Shown here piece after piece: positions 44,392 through 53,334 of a DNA stretch of 64,000 bases. The position numbers and the translations under genes are program-made. Below the pieces are notes generated by a model that saw nothing but the letters and a program-made list of their open reading frames with translations, was not told the origin of the DNA and did not search any database. Source of the DNA: an uncultured Eubacteriales bacterium (GTDB taxonomy: Bacteria; Bacillota; Clostridia; Oscillospirales; Ruminococcaceae); assembly GCA_900319075.1 (NCBI GenBank), contig ONMZ01000002.1, positions 1-64,000 of the forward strand, written 5' to 3'. Each line of letters starts with the position of its first letter. The first letter of the stretch is position 1.

Positions 44392-44600
44392 CAAGCAGGT
44401 ATACAATGCCTGCGTACAGACGCACTGTGTGTGGGCATGGTGTGTGCACAGGCAGATTTGTGCGCAGACAAGCGGCGGTAAATGCCGAAGCAAGATCCGC
44501 TGAAAGAGTATGGAGTAAACAAACAGCTCTGAACCATAACGGCACCCTCCGAACACATATGTTCTGCCAAAAAAGCATACGCCCTGCACAACATTATTTT
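44391..44600 (-). promoter_or_regulatory. Structured leader of the purine operon, class unassigned
   Basis: About 200 nt precede the terminator on the minus strand and hold several potential hairpins. GGCA(GAACA-TATG-TGTTC)GGAGGG-TGCC lies at 44568-44541. AGCGG..CCGCC encloses a small TGC-TTCG-GCA hairpin. GCAGG..CCTGC lies just before the terminator. A well-placed GGAGGG precedes an ATG at 44537, opening a 48-codon frame whose TGA (44393-44391) touches the terminator stem. This fits either an RNA switch or leader-peptide attenuation. Guanine/adenine, ZTP and PRPP riboswitch consensus motifs were looked for and not found. Confidence 0.5.
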
Positions 44601-44720
44601 AACATAATAATTGTACTATATTTGCCAATAAATTTCAACACCCGTACATATAAAATTTAAGCAAACATCTTTCAAAATAATTGTGAATTATCACAACGTC
44701 GATTTAAAAAGAAAAAAACT

Positions 44721-44957
44721 TTACAAAAAGCTGCTGTTTCCGGTGCGGTTATCCAGGCTGTGTTCATCGGTCATATTGTCCACAAGCTGCTGCATCTCAC
44801 CGGGGGTAGATGCGGCGGAACTGTCTTTGATAAGCTTTTGTTTCTGCGCCGGTGTAAGCTTTGCAAAGGTGTCAAACGCTAAAGTGTTTTGCGCCATTGC
44901 CATTGACAGCCCCAGGGGTATATCCTGAGAGGAGTATACAGGTTTGATTTTTTTCAT
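44721..44957 (-). CDS. Small conserved-looking protein, unknown function
   Basis: 78 residues from an ATG with AAGGAGAAAAAAG upstream. The middle, FAKLTPAQKQKLIKDSSAAS then TPGEMQQLVDNMTD, is helical and resembles short helical proteins common in Clostridia, but I cannot name a family. No signal or membrane segment is present. It is transcribed divergently from ksgA as a single gene. Confidence 0.6.
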   Translation of the reverse strand: MKKIKPVYSSQDIPLGLSMAMAQNTLAFDTFAKLTPAQKQKLIKDSSAASTPGEMQQLVDNMTDEHSLDNRTGNSSFL

Positions 44958-45059
44958 CTTTTTTCTCCTTTCTGTATTATTTCCACGGAAATATCCGCAG
45001 TAGGATTATTGTTCCACCGAATTTAAAGATTATTTGCATCGATCCTGTAAAAAGCTGTG

Positions 45060-45089
45060 TTGACATAAAGCGGTGATAGATGTTATAAT
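45060..45089 (+). promoter_or_regulatory. Promoter for ksgA
   Basis: TTGACA (45060-45065), an 18-bp spacer and TATAAT (45084-45089), about 95 nt before the ksgA start. Confidence 0.83.
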
Positions 45090-45184
45090 CCAAAGTGGAT
45101 ATACAAAAAGCTTTGTTTGCAAAGCGCAGTCGTTTGGCTAATTAGCAGACGTGAATTTATTGTCATATTTTGGAGGTCGGAAGA

Positions 45185-46048
45185 TTGGAAGATTTGTGGA
45201 ACATCGGCACCGTGAAAGCCGTTATGGAGCGGCACGGGGTCACATTTTCAAAGACTCTGGGACAGAATTTTCTGGTCAATCCATCGGTGTGCCCGAAGAT
45301 CGCACAGATGGGCAACGCAAAAAAAGGTTTTGGAGTGCTTGAGATAGGCACCGGTATAGGCGTTCTTACAAACGAGCTTGCAAAGGGCGCCGATAAGGTA
45401 GTAGCAGTTGAGATAGACTCAAGGCTGATACCTGTGCTTGAGGAAACGCTTGCAGAGTATGATAATGTGAAAATAATCAATGAAGATATCATGAAGCTTG
45501 ATCTTGCCAGGCTGATAAAAGAAGAGTTTGAGGGACTTGAGGTGGCAGTTTGTGCAAACCTTCCCTATTACATAACCTCCCCTGTGATAATGGCTTTGCT
45601 GGAACAGCGCCTTCCCATAAAGACCATAACCGTCATGGTCCAGAAGGAGGCCGGCACAAGGCTTTGTGCAAAAATGGGAACAAGGGAGATGGGAGCGGTC
45701 ACTGTTGCGATAAACTACTTTGCCCGGGCTAAGATCCTTTTCAGCGTTTCAAGGGGGAGCTTTATGCCCCAGCCCAATGTTGACAGCTGTGTGGTACAGT
45801 TTACCCTGAGGGACAGCACACCCGAGGGAGTGAGCGATGAAAAGTTCTTTTTCACAGTTGTAAGGGGAGCCTTTTCCCAGCGCAGAAAGACCCTTTGCAA
45901 TTCTGTCTCATCGGCTCTCGGAGCAGATAAAGCAACTGTAATGAAAGCCATAGACCTTTCCGGGCTTGACCCCAGCGTCCGACCGGAGAAGCTTTCCATG
46001 GAGCAGATGATAACTTTCAGCGAGAATCTCAGAAAGTTGATAGTATAA
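45185..46048 (+). CDS. ksgA: 16S rRNA dimethyladenosine transferase
   Basis: KsgA dimethylates A1518 and A1519 of 16S rRNA in late small-subunit assembly. The TTG at 45185 is chosen because GGAGG lies eight nt upstream, giving 287 residues. Motifs are TLGQNFLVNP, the SAM site VLEIGTGIGVLTNELA, VCANLPYYITSPVIMALL (NLPY catalytic) and SRGSFMPQPNVDSCVV. A terminator follows, then the spoIIE promoter region. In many Firmicutes ksgA also lies near sporulation or cell-wall genes. Confidence 0.96.
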   Translation: MEDLWNIGTVKAVMERHGVTFSKTLGQNFLVNPSVCPKIAQMGNAKKGFGVLEIGTGIGVLTNELAKGADKVVAVEIDSRLIPVLEETLAEYDNVKIINEDIMKLDLARLIKEEFEGLEVAVCANLPYYITSPVIMALLEQRLPIKTITVMVQKEAGTRLCAKMGTREMGAVTVAINYFARAKILFSVSRGSFMPQPNVDSCVVQFTLRDSTPEGVSDEKFFFTVVRGAFSQRRKTLCNSVSSALGADKATVMKAIDLSGLDPSVRPEKLSMEQMITFSENLRKLIV

Positions 46049-46055
46049 CTGCAAT

Positions 46056-46080
46056 GCCGTCACATTCGTGGCGGTTTTGT
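46056..46080 (+). terminator. Terminator after ksgA
   Basis: CCGTCAC pairs with GTGGCGG (one G-T pair) around ATTC, followed by TTTTG. Confidence 0.7.
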
Positions 46081-46181
46081 TATTTAAAACGACATTTTTC
46101 ACTTTATATCATCTATATAATGATACTGTTGTAAAAAAACGGATGTCAGATTCCCGGACGATGAAAGGTGATGTGTGAAAA

Positions 46182-48485
46182 ATGGAAAAAGTGATGATAT
46201 TTGTGAAAGAAAAGGTGGCGCCTTCCCGGCGGCAGATCATAAACGCCCTGCTTGCCTTGCTTGCAGGCTTTTTATGCAGCATGGGCAAGGTGCTGGGTCT
46301 GCCGGGGGAGATAAACGTGGCGGCTGCGGTCCTTTCGGGTGATTACATACTTGCCTCGGCGGCAGGCTCTGTTGCGGCATATGCAGCTATGGGAAGCGTC
46401 AGTGCAGGAATGGTGCAGCTTTGCGCTATACTTATGATAGCAGGCGTGCGTTTTATCATGCCTGCGGACAAGCTGACCTTTTTCGGAAGGCATAACGAGG
46501 CAGCCTTTACCTCTCTTATGACCGGTGCGGTGCTGATGCTTTTCGGCAGCGTCGTTTCTCTTTCCGTTCCCACCGATGCGTTTACCGTGTCTTTGCGTAT
46601 GATAAACGCTCTGCTTTGCGGCTGTACCATCTATTGCGCCATGACGGTAATAAAGAATTACCGGTTTGCGGAAAGCTTTGATATTCAAGGCTTGAACGGA
46701 ATGTATATAGGGATACTCTATGTTATTGCCGTTTCGGTGCTTTCATCTTTGGATATTGGAGTCATAGACCCTGGCAGAGCGCTGGGCTGCTTTTGTGTCC
46801 TTTTGGGAATAAAGCGTTACCGCCAGACAGGCGGTGCGGTGATGGGTGCTCTGACCACCTGCGGGGTGCTGCTTTGTTCTCCTGCTCTTGCAAGAAATAC
46901 GCTGCTGCTTGCAACTTCGGGACTTATCAGCGGAGTTTTCTGGAGCTTTGGGGCTGTGGTGACCGTGGGAGTATTTATTTTTATCTCTCTTGTGAGCCTT
47001 GCTGCAATGGGAGTTAACCCGGACACAATGCCTATGTTTGCAGATATACTTCTCGGAAGTCTTGTATTTCTTGCCCTTCCCATGCCCGTTTTCAATAACA
47101 TCAGGGAGAAATTCAGCATCTTCAGGATAAGCGGTTTCAAAAGTCCTGTTGAGCACGTAAGTCAGACGACCCTTTCCAAGCTGTCCTTTGCCTCCCAGAC
47201 CATAGGGGAGATAAGGGAGCAGCTATCACAGATAAGCACGGCAATGCAGCGCAGAGAACAGGATACCGACGTTTCCGATGAGGCAATAAGAAACGTGTGT
47301 GCCGGGTGTACTTTCAGTAATTCCTGCTTTGCACACCTGCGCCAGCTTAAATGGTCAATGGGCAAGCTTGAAAGAGTTTGCATGAAATATAACTGCATAA
47401 GCTCTGCGGATGTGGAAAAACACCTGTCAGATTGTCAGCGTCCCGAGTACATGAGCCGATCCTTCAACAGGACCTACCGCACCATAGTCGCCCGCCGTGC
47501 GGGAAATATGAGAATAAGCGAAATGAGGGGCTTTTTGGGAGAACAGCTTTCGTCTATGGAAGATGTGCTCAACGACCTTTCCGTAAGGGTGGGCAGCGTG
47601 CGGCAAATAGATGCTGCTCTCTCGGCACAGGTAAGAAGGGTGTTTGACGATCTGGGATACCCCAATGCAAGAGCCTGTGTGTATGTTGACGAAAATCTTA
47701 GCAGGCGTGTTGAGGTTTATCTTACAGCCAAGTTCTGCGGCGATATGTCAAAGCTTACACTTGCCGTTTCGTCGGCAGCCGACTGTGACCTCGACCTTCC
47801 GGTCATAACACGCAGCAAGGAGCTTACAAGGCTGTGCTTTACCCCGGCACCTGTTTTTTCCGCCGAGATAGGGTCCTTTTGCGCCTCTATGGGCGACGGC
47901 TGCTCGGGGGACAGCTATGATGTCTTTAACGTGAGCGCAACGGAAAAATATGTGCTTTTGTCCGACGGAATGGGTACCGGAAAACGGGCAAGGCTTGATT
48001 CGGTTTTTACCATAAGCCTTGTTTCCAGGCTTATCCGCTGCGGTATATCCATGACCACCGCACACAAAATGGTGAATTCAATGCTGCGTGTGAAAGGCTG
48101 GGAGGAATCCTTTGCGACCCTTGACCTGCTCAGGCTTGATCTTTGCGGTGCAAGCGCCAGGATCCTCAAATCGGGAGCGGCACCAAGCTACCTTTGCCGT
48201 GACGGCGGTGTGAGGATAATGTCCTGCGATGCGTTTCCCGCAGGGATACTCCCTTGCTGTCCGCCGGATATAGTTGATCTGAAGCTGTTTGACGGGGATA
48301 TTATCATGCTTGCAAGCGACGGGGTGGATAAGGCTGCCGCAAAAAAACTTTGCGAGCTTTCTTTGACAGGCATCGGCGTTGAGGAGATGTGCCGTGTGCT
48401 GGGGCACTACTGTATCGACCTGAGCGACGGCGAGCTTAAAGACGATGCAACTATAATTCTTGTGAGGGTGAGCCGCAGTGCCTGA
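46182..48485 (+). CDS. spoIIE: Stage II sporulation protein E
   Basis: SpoIIE is the membrane PP2C phosphatase that dephosphorylates SpoIIAA and so activates sigma-F in the forespore. The 767 residues have about ten hydrophobic helices in the first 310, beginning after RRQIINALLALLAGF. A central region with a Cys-containing stretch VCAGCTFSNSCFAHL follows, then a C-terminal PP2C domain with VLLSDGMGTGKRA, IIMLASDGVDKAA and KDDATIILVRV. AAGGTG lies 11 nt before the ATG, a slightly long spacing. A TATAAT at 46116-46121 upstream lacks a good -35, which would suit activation by Spo0A. It implies the organism sporulates or descends from sporeformers. Confidence 0.95.
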   Translation: MEKVMIFVKEKVAPSRRQIINALLALLAGFLCSMGKVLGLPGEINVAAAVLSGDYILASAAGSVAAYAAMGSVSAGMVQLCAILMIAGVRFIMPADKLTFFGRHNEAAFTSLMTGAVLMLFGSVVSLSVPTDAFTVSLRMINALLCGCTIYCAMTVIKNYRFAESFDIQGLNGMYIGILYVIAVSVLSSLDIGVIDPGRALGCFCVLLGIKRYRQTGGAVMGALTTCGVLLCSPALARNTLLLATSGLISGVFWSFGAVVTVGVFIFISLVSLAAMGVNPDTMPMFADILLGSLVFLALPMPVFNNIREKFSIFRISGFKSPVEHVSQTTLSKLSFASQTIGEIREQLSQISTAMQRREQDTDVSDEAIRNVCAGCTFSNSCFAHLRQLKWSMGKLERVCMKYNCISSADVEKHLSDCQRPEYMSRSFNRTYRTIVARRAGNMRISEMRGFLGEQLSSMEDVLNDLSVRVGSVRQIDAALSAQVRRVFDDLGYPNARACVYVDENLSRRVEVYLTAKFCGDMSKLTLAVSSAADCDLDLPVITRSKELTRLCFTPAPVFSAEIGSFCASMGDGCSGDSYDVFNVSATEKYVLLSDGMGTGKRARLDSVFTISLVSRLIRCGISMTTAHKMVNSMLRVKGWEESFATLDLLRLDLCGASARILKSGAAPSYLCRDGGVRIMSCDAFPAGILPCCPPDIVDLKLFDGDIIMLASDGVDKAAAKKLCELSLTGIGVEEMCRVLGHYCIDLSDGELKDDATIILVRVSRSA

Positions 48486-48603
48486 AAAGGGCAGAATATG
48501 TTTTCTGAAAGGGGTATCTGAAACATTTTTAAATTATTTTGTGAAAGTTGTACAAATCCGGTGGTGTGAATATGTGCTAAACTGAAATTATTAACTAAAA
48601 TGC

Positions 48604-48632
48604 TTGCATTATTCTTAAAAAGGGTTTAAAAT
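48604..48632 (+). promoter_or_regulatory. Promoter for the glg operon
   Basis: TTGCAT (48604-48609), a 17-bp spacer and TAAAAT (48627-48632), 75 nt before glgB. Confidence 0.7.
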
Positions 48633-48706
48633 ATACATTGAGGGATTGTGTACACTTGAAAGTACGCTTGATATCCCCCGAAAAATGAATCGGCAGGAGG
48701 TCAGAA

Positions 48707-50875
48707 ATGGCAAATAACATACCACAGGAATATGAGCTTCCTCTTTACCTTTTCCATTCGGGTACCAATTATGAAACATATAAGTTTCTCGGATGCCATA
48801 AAGGTAACAGAGACGGATACGACGGATACTATTTCAGAGCATGGGCTGCCAACGCCCACGGAATATCCCTTGTGGGAGATTTCAATGACTGGGATGAGTC
48901 GGCAAATCCGATGACTCTAATTGAAGATACTCAGATCTGGGAGACTTTCGTTCCCAACTTAAAGACCTTTGATACTTATAAGTATTGTGTATTTGGCTGC
49001 GACGGTAAAAAGCATATGAAATGCGATCCTTACGGCACCCATATGGAAGTTGCACCTAACACCGGCTCTAAGATATTTGATATCGATGCCTTTCCCTGGG
49101 GTGACGGAAAGTGGCAGAAGGAGCGTGCAACAAAAGACGTTTACAACACCCCGATGAACATTTATGAGGTCCACCTCAACAGCTGGAAGACCTGTACCGA
49201 CGGCAAGTATTATTCGTATATGAAATTTGCCGAGGCGATCATTCCTTATCTTACCGATATGGGATATACTCATATTGAGTTCATGCCTTTGGCAGAGCAT
49301 CCTTTTGACGGCTCATGGGGCTATCAGGATATAGGCTATTTTGCTCCTACGTCAAGATTCGGAACGCCTTATGATTTCATGAAAATGATCGAGATGTTCC
49401 ACAATGCCGGAATCGCAGTTATCCTTGACTGGGTACCTGCTCACTTCCCCAGAGACGAAGCAGGGCTTTTTGAGTGGGACGGCGGTGCTTCCTACGAGTA
49501 TGCAGACCCTAAAAAGAGAGACCACCTTACATGGGGCACAAGGGTTTTTGATTACGGCAGACCCGAGGTGAGAAGCTTCCTTATTTCCAACGCCCTTTAC
49601 TGGCTGGAACAGTTCCATGTTGACGGTCTGAGAGTTGACGCAGTAGCGTCTATGCTTTATCTTGACTATGACCGCCGTGACGGTGAATGGACACCTAACA
49701 AGGACGGCGGCAACCATAATCTTGAAGCAGTGGAATTTTTGCAGAACCTTAACTCTGCTGTATTTTCAAGAGTCCCCAATGCGCTGATGATCGCAGAGGA
49801 GTCCACAGCGTGGCCTATGGTCACAAAGCCTGTGTCCGACGGCGGACTGGGCTTCAACTTCAAATGGAATATGGGCTGGATGAACGATATGCTCAAGTAT
49901 ATGAAGTATGACCCTATCGACAGGTCGTTCCATCACGATATGCTTACCTTCTCCTTCTTCTACGCTTTCAGCGAAAACTTTATCCTTCCCATATCTCACG
50001 ATGAGGTCGTTCACGGCAAGGCTTCTCTTGTTAATAAGATGCACGGAAGCGATATTGACGGCAAGTTTGCCCAGTGTAAGCTGTTTATGGCTTATATGAT
50101 GGCTCATCCGGGCAAAAAGCTGACATTTATGGGCTCTGATTTTGCACAGTTCAGAGAGTGGGATTATGAAAACGGACTTGAGTGGTTCCTGGTTGACGAA
50201 TATGAAAACCACAGGAATTACCAGAAGTTTATCAAGAACCTTAATAATTTCTATAAGAACACTCCTGCAATGTGGCAAAGAGATTTCACATGGGAAGGCT
50301 TCAGCTGGATAGCTAACGATGACTTCAGACAAAGCATCATCATCTTCCGCAGATTTGATGCCGAAGGAAACGAGATAATCGTTGTTTGCAACTTTGTTCC
50401 TGTGGAGAGAAAATCCTATTGCTTCGGCGTTCCGTATAAGGGCAAGTACAAAGAAGTGTTCAACAGCTCCACTGCCGACGGAAGCCCGGCTACCAACGGT
50501 ACGGTAAAAAGCGTTGAACAGGGAATGCACGGATTTGAACAGTCTGTTTGCATAGATATCCCGGCATTCAGCGTAATGTATTTTACCGTTGAAAAGGATA
50601 AGGATAAAAAATCAGCTAAAAAGTCCGGGACAAAAAAGACAGCTGCAAAAACCAAAGCAAAGACCAAAACGGTAAAGGCAGAAAGTAAGCCCGAGGAAAA
50701 GAAAGCAGCTAAAAAGCCGGCAGCAAAAAAGACTGCTGCAAGATCCCAGGCGGCGGCTGAGACCAAAGCCGTGAAGGCTGAAAAAAAGCCTGCGGAAAAG
50801 AAAACGGCAGTTAAAAAGCCTGCGGCAAAACAGACCGCTGAAAAGAAAACAACTAAAACAGCTAAGAAGGGCTGA
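48707..50875 (+). CDS. glgB: 1,4-alpha-glucan branching enzyme with Lys/Ala-rich tail
   Basis: GlgB transfers alpha-1,4 glucan segments to make alpha-1,6 branches in glycogen. The first 629 residues are a normal GH13 branching enzyme. They comprise an N-terminal CBM48 domain (YYFRAWAANAHGISLVGDFN), then the barrel with FHVDGLRVDAVASMLYLDY (nucleophile Asp), ALMIAEESTAW (acid Glu) and LPISHDEVVHGK. Residues 630-722 form a tail of repeated KK, AAKKPAAKK and AEKKPAEKK, like histone H1 or AlgP-type tails, and not part of the family. GGAGGT precedes the ATG. glgC starts 33 nt later. Confidence 0.95.
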   Translation: MANNIPQEYELPLYLFHSGTNYETYKFLGCHKGNRDGYDGYYFRAWAANAHGISLVGDFNDWDESANPMTLIEDTQIWETFVPNLKTFDTYKYCVFGCDGKKHMKCDPYGTHMEVAPNTGSKIFDIDAFPWGDGKWQKERATKDVYNTPMNIYEVHLNSWKTCTDGKYYSYMKFAEAIIPYLTDMGYTHIEFMPLAEHPFDGSWGYQDIGYFAPTSRFGTPYDFMKMIEMFHNAGIAVILDWVPAHFPRDEAGLFEWDGGASYEYADPKKRDHLTWGTRVFDYGRPEVRSFLISNALYWLEQFHVDGLRVDAVASMLYLDYDRRDGEWTPNKDGGNHNLEAVEFLQNLNSAVFSRVPNALMIAEESTAWPMVTKPVSDGGLGFNFKWNMGWMNDMLKYMKYDPIDRSFHHDMLTFSFFYAFSENFILPISHDEVVHGKASLVNKMHGSDIDGKFAQCKLFMAYMMAHPGKKLTFMGSDFAQFREWDYENGLEWFLVDEYENHRNYQKFIKNLNNFYKNTPAMWQRDFTWEGFSWIANDDFRQSIIIFRRFDAEGNEIIVVCNFVPVERKSYCFGVPYKGKYKEVFNSSTADGSPATNGTVKSVEQGMHGFEQSVCIDIPAFSVMYFTVEKDKDKKSAKKSGTKKTAAKTKAKTKTVKAESKPEEKKAAKKPAAKKTAARSQAAAETKAVKAEKKPAEKKTAVKKPAAKQTAEKKTTKTAKKG

Positions 50876-50908
50876 ACAATAAAATTTGAATTGGTGGGTG
50901 AATGATAT

Positions 50909-52111
50909 ATGTTCAATAAAAAAGAATGTGTGGCAATGCTTCTTGCAGGCGGACAAGGCAGCCGTTTGTATGCATTGACACAGTCAGTTGCAAAACCTGC
51001 AGTTCCCTTTGGTGCAAAGTACAGAATAATCGACTTTCCACTTTCAAACTGCGTAAATTCGGGAATAGACACCGTGGGTGTCCTTACCCAGTATCAGCCT
51101 TTTGTGCTTAACGAGTATATCGGAAATGGTCAGCCTTGGGACCTTGACCGTATCCACGGCGGAGTTCATGTTCTTCCGCCGTACCAGAGTGCTTCCGGCG
51201 CAGACTGGTATTCCGGCACAGCAAATGCCATCTATCAGAATATAAGCTTTGTGGACAGGTACGATCCGGAGTACGTTATCATACTCTCCGGCGACCATAT
51301 CTATAAGATGGACTATAATAAAATGCTGGCTTATCATAAGTCCAAGCAGGCTGATGCAACTATCGCAGTGCTTGATGTACCAAAGGAAGAGGCATCCAGA
51401 TTCGGTATAATGATAACCGATGAGGAAGATAATATCATCGACTTTGAGGAAAAGCCGAAGAATCCAAGATCCACACTGGCATCTATGGGTATCTACATAT
51501 TCACATGGAAAAAACTCAGAGCTTATCTTATTTCCAACGAAGAGGATAAAGAGGCTTCAAAGGACTTCGGAAAGAATATTATCCCCGATATGAGACAGGC
51601 AGGCGAGAAGTTGGTCGCTTACAGATTTGACGGCTACTGGAAAGATGTTGGTACCATCGACTCCCTCTGGGAGGCAAATATGGATCTTATCAATCCTAAT
51701 ATCCCGATCGATCTGTACGATCCTGCGTGGAAGATCTATTCAAGGAACCCGGTGCTTCCCCCTCAGAGCATAGGCGAGAATGCCGAGGTACAAAACTCAA
51801 TGATAACCGAGGGATGTGTTATTGACGGCTCTGTTGAGTTCTCAATGATCTCTGAGGGCGTTATTGTGGAAAAGGGCGCAGTTATTTACGATTCGATCCT
51901 TATGCCCGGAGCTGTTATCAAGGCAGGTGCAAAGGTCGAGTATGCCATAGTCGGCGAGAACACCGTTATCGGAGAAAATGCACAGATAGGCGCAAGACCT
52001 GAGACCATAGAGGATAAGGATTCCTGGGGCGTGGCTGTTGTGGGACACAACATTACCGTTTCGGACGGTGCAACAGTAGCACCGAAAGCCATTATCTATG
52101 AAAATATATAA
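50909..52111 (+). CDS. glgC: Glucose-1-phosphate adenylyltransferase
   Basis: GlgC makes ADP-glucose from glucose-1-phosphate and ATP, the first committed glycogen step. The 400 residues contain the nucleotide site [21 protein letters not shown], the Lys-rich [22 protein letters not shown] and [15 protein letters not shown]-terminal left-handed beta-helix of hexapeptides (from about 280) follows. GGTGGGTG lies upstream of the ATG. It is followed 12 nt later by glgD; in Firmicutes GlgC and GlgD form a hetero-oligomer. Confidence 0.97.
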   Translation: MFNKKECVAMLLAGGQGSRLYALTQSVAKPAVPFGAKYRIIDFPLSNCVNSGIDTVGVLTQYQPFVLNEYIGNGQPWDLDRIHGGVHVLPPYQSASGADWYSGTANAIYQNISFVDRYDPEYVIILSGDHIYKMDYNKMLAYHKSKQADATIAVLDVPKEEASRFGIMITDEEDNIIDFEEKPKNPRSTLASMGIYIFTWKKLRAYLISNEEDKEASKDFGKNIIPDMRQAGEKLVAYRFDGYWKDVGTIDSLWEANMDLINPNIPIDLYDPAWKIYSRNPVLPPQSIGENAEVQNSMITEGCVIDGSVEFSMISEGVIVEKGAVIYDSILMPGAVIKAGAKVEYAIVGENTVIGENAQIGARPETIEDKDSWGVAVVGHNITVSDGATVAPKAIIYENI

Positions 52112-52123
52112 AGAGAGGACTGA

Positions 52124-53257
52124 ATGGAAATGGAAGTAAATATGGGTAATGTATTGGGTCTTGTTTTCGCCAATATGCATGACATGACTCTTGGAGACCT
52201 TACGAAGAACAGAACTATGGGTTCAGTCCTTTTCGGAGGCAGATACAGACTTATCGACTTTCCTGTGTCAAATATGGTAAACAGCGGCATCAGCGAGATC
52301 GGAGTCATTACAAAATCAAACTATCAGTCATTGCTGGATCACCTGGGTGCGGCAAGAGAATGGGACCTTGCAAGAAAGAAAGGCGGCCTTTTTATCCTTC
52401 CGCCTTTCGGAAATGTTGAGAGTACCCTTTACAGAGGCCGTATCGAAGCACTGTACGGAGCTATGAGCTTTTTGAAGGCTTCAAGAGCAAAGTATGTTGT
52501 GCTTTCCGACTGTGACGTTGTAACAAATATCGACTATAAGCCGATAGTTCAGCAGCACATCGACACCGGTGCAGATATTACAGCTGTGGTACATACAGGT
52601 GTTTATACCTCCGATGAGATAAAGACCTCCACAGTGTTCAACGTAAGAGAGGATAAGAGCGTTTCTTCCGCCCTTATCATGCCTGAGCTGAGCGGTACCT
52701 GCACGGTAAGCCTTAATATGTTCGTTATGTCTATGGACTTTATGCTTGATATGGTAAATGACTCCATAGCAAGAGGAAATGTAAGCTTTGAGAGAAATAT
52801 CCTTCAGGCAAAATGCAGTGAGCTCAGCATAATGACCTATGAGTATGACGGATATTTCAGCAAGCTCAACAGCGTAGGAAGCTACTTCAAGGCAAACCAG
52901 GATCTTATTGATCCGGAGAACGCAAGAAAGCTGTTTATGGATAAGAGATCTATCTATACCAAGGTTTCTGACAATGCACCGGTCAAGTACGATCTTAACT
53001 GTAAGGTCAAATCTTCGCTTATCGCAGACGGCTGCATAATCGAGGGTGAGGTTGAAAACTCCGTATTGTTCAGAGGAGTAAAAGTGGGCAAAGGTGCAAA
53101 GGTCAAGAACTGTATCCTTATGCAGGGAACAGTTGTAGGCAATAACGCAGAGCTTAACTATCTTATTACCGATAAGAATGTTAATATCAGCGAAAACCAC
53201 GCCGTTTCCAGCTCGCCTAACTACCCGATGTATGTGGCTAAGGGAGCAAGCGTATAA
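52124..53257 (+). CDS. glgD: Glucose-1-phosphate adenylyltransferase regulatory subunit GlgD
   Basis: 377 residues homologous to GlgC. The GGxGxRL nucleotide loop is lost; the corresponding stretch reads LGLVFANMHDMTLGDLTKNR. GGRYRLIDFPVSNMVNSGI and the C-terminal beta-helix repeats remain. In Bacillus-type bacteria GlgD is a non-catalytic partner that raises GlgC activity, which this sequence fits. GAGAGG lies upstream of the ATG. It overlaps the transcript of glgC and precedes glgA by 77 nt. Confidence 0.95.
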   Translation: MEMEVNMGNVLGLVFANMHDMTLGDLTKNRTMGSVLFGGRYRLIDFPVSNMVNSGISEIGVITKSNYQSLLDHLGAAREWDLARKKGGLFILPPFGNVESTLYRGRIEALYGAMSFLKASRAKYVVLSDCDVVTNIDYKPIVQQHIDTGADITAVVHTGVYTSDEIKTSTVFNVREDKSVSSALIMPELSGTCTVSLNMFVMSMDFMLDMVNDSIARGNVSFERNILQAKCSELSIMTYEYDGYFSKLNSVGSYFKANQDLIDPENARKLFMDKRSIYTKVSDNAPVKYDLNCKVKSSLIADGCIIEGEVENSVLFRGVKVGKGAKVKNCILMQGTVVGNNAELNYLITDKNVNISENHAVSSSPNYPMYVAKGASV

Positions 53258-53271
53258 TTGTGATCCGATCG

Positions 53272-53305
53272 TAAAAGCAAGGTAGAAAGCAATGCCTTGC
53301 TTTTA
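53272..53305 (+). terminator. Hairpin between glgD and glgA
   Basis: TAAAAGCAAGG pairs with CCTTGCTTTTA (11 bp perfect). The T-run is within the stem, so it may terminate part of the transcript or protect the upstream messenger end, lowering glgA relative to glgBCD. Confidence 0.6.
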
Positions 53306-53334
53306 TGATAATATGAGTAAAAGGGGGTTTGAAT

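Noticed and set aside
44391-44594. 67-residue minus-strand frame as a real gene upstream of purE
   Set aside because: Composition is rich in Ser, Cys and His without family resemblance, and other frames are also open here. Kept only as a possible leader peptide.
46049-46181. Spo0A box upstream of spoIIE
   Set aside because: The nearest match, TGTCGTTTT on the minus strand, lacks the AAA half of the consensus.
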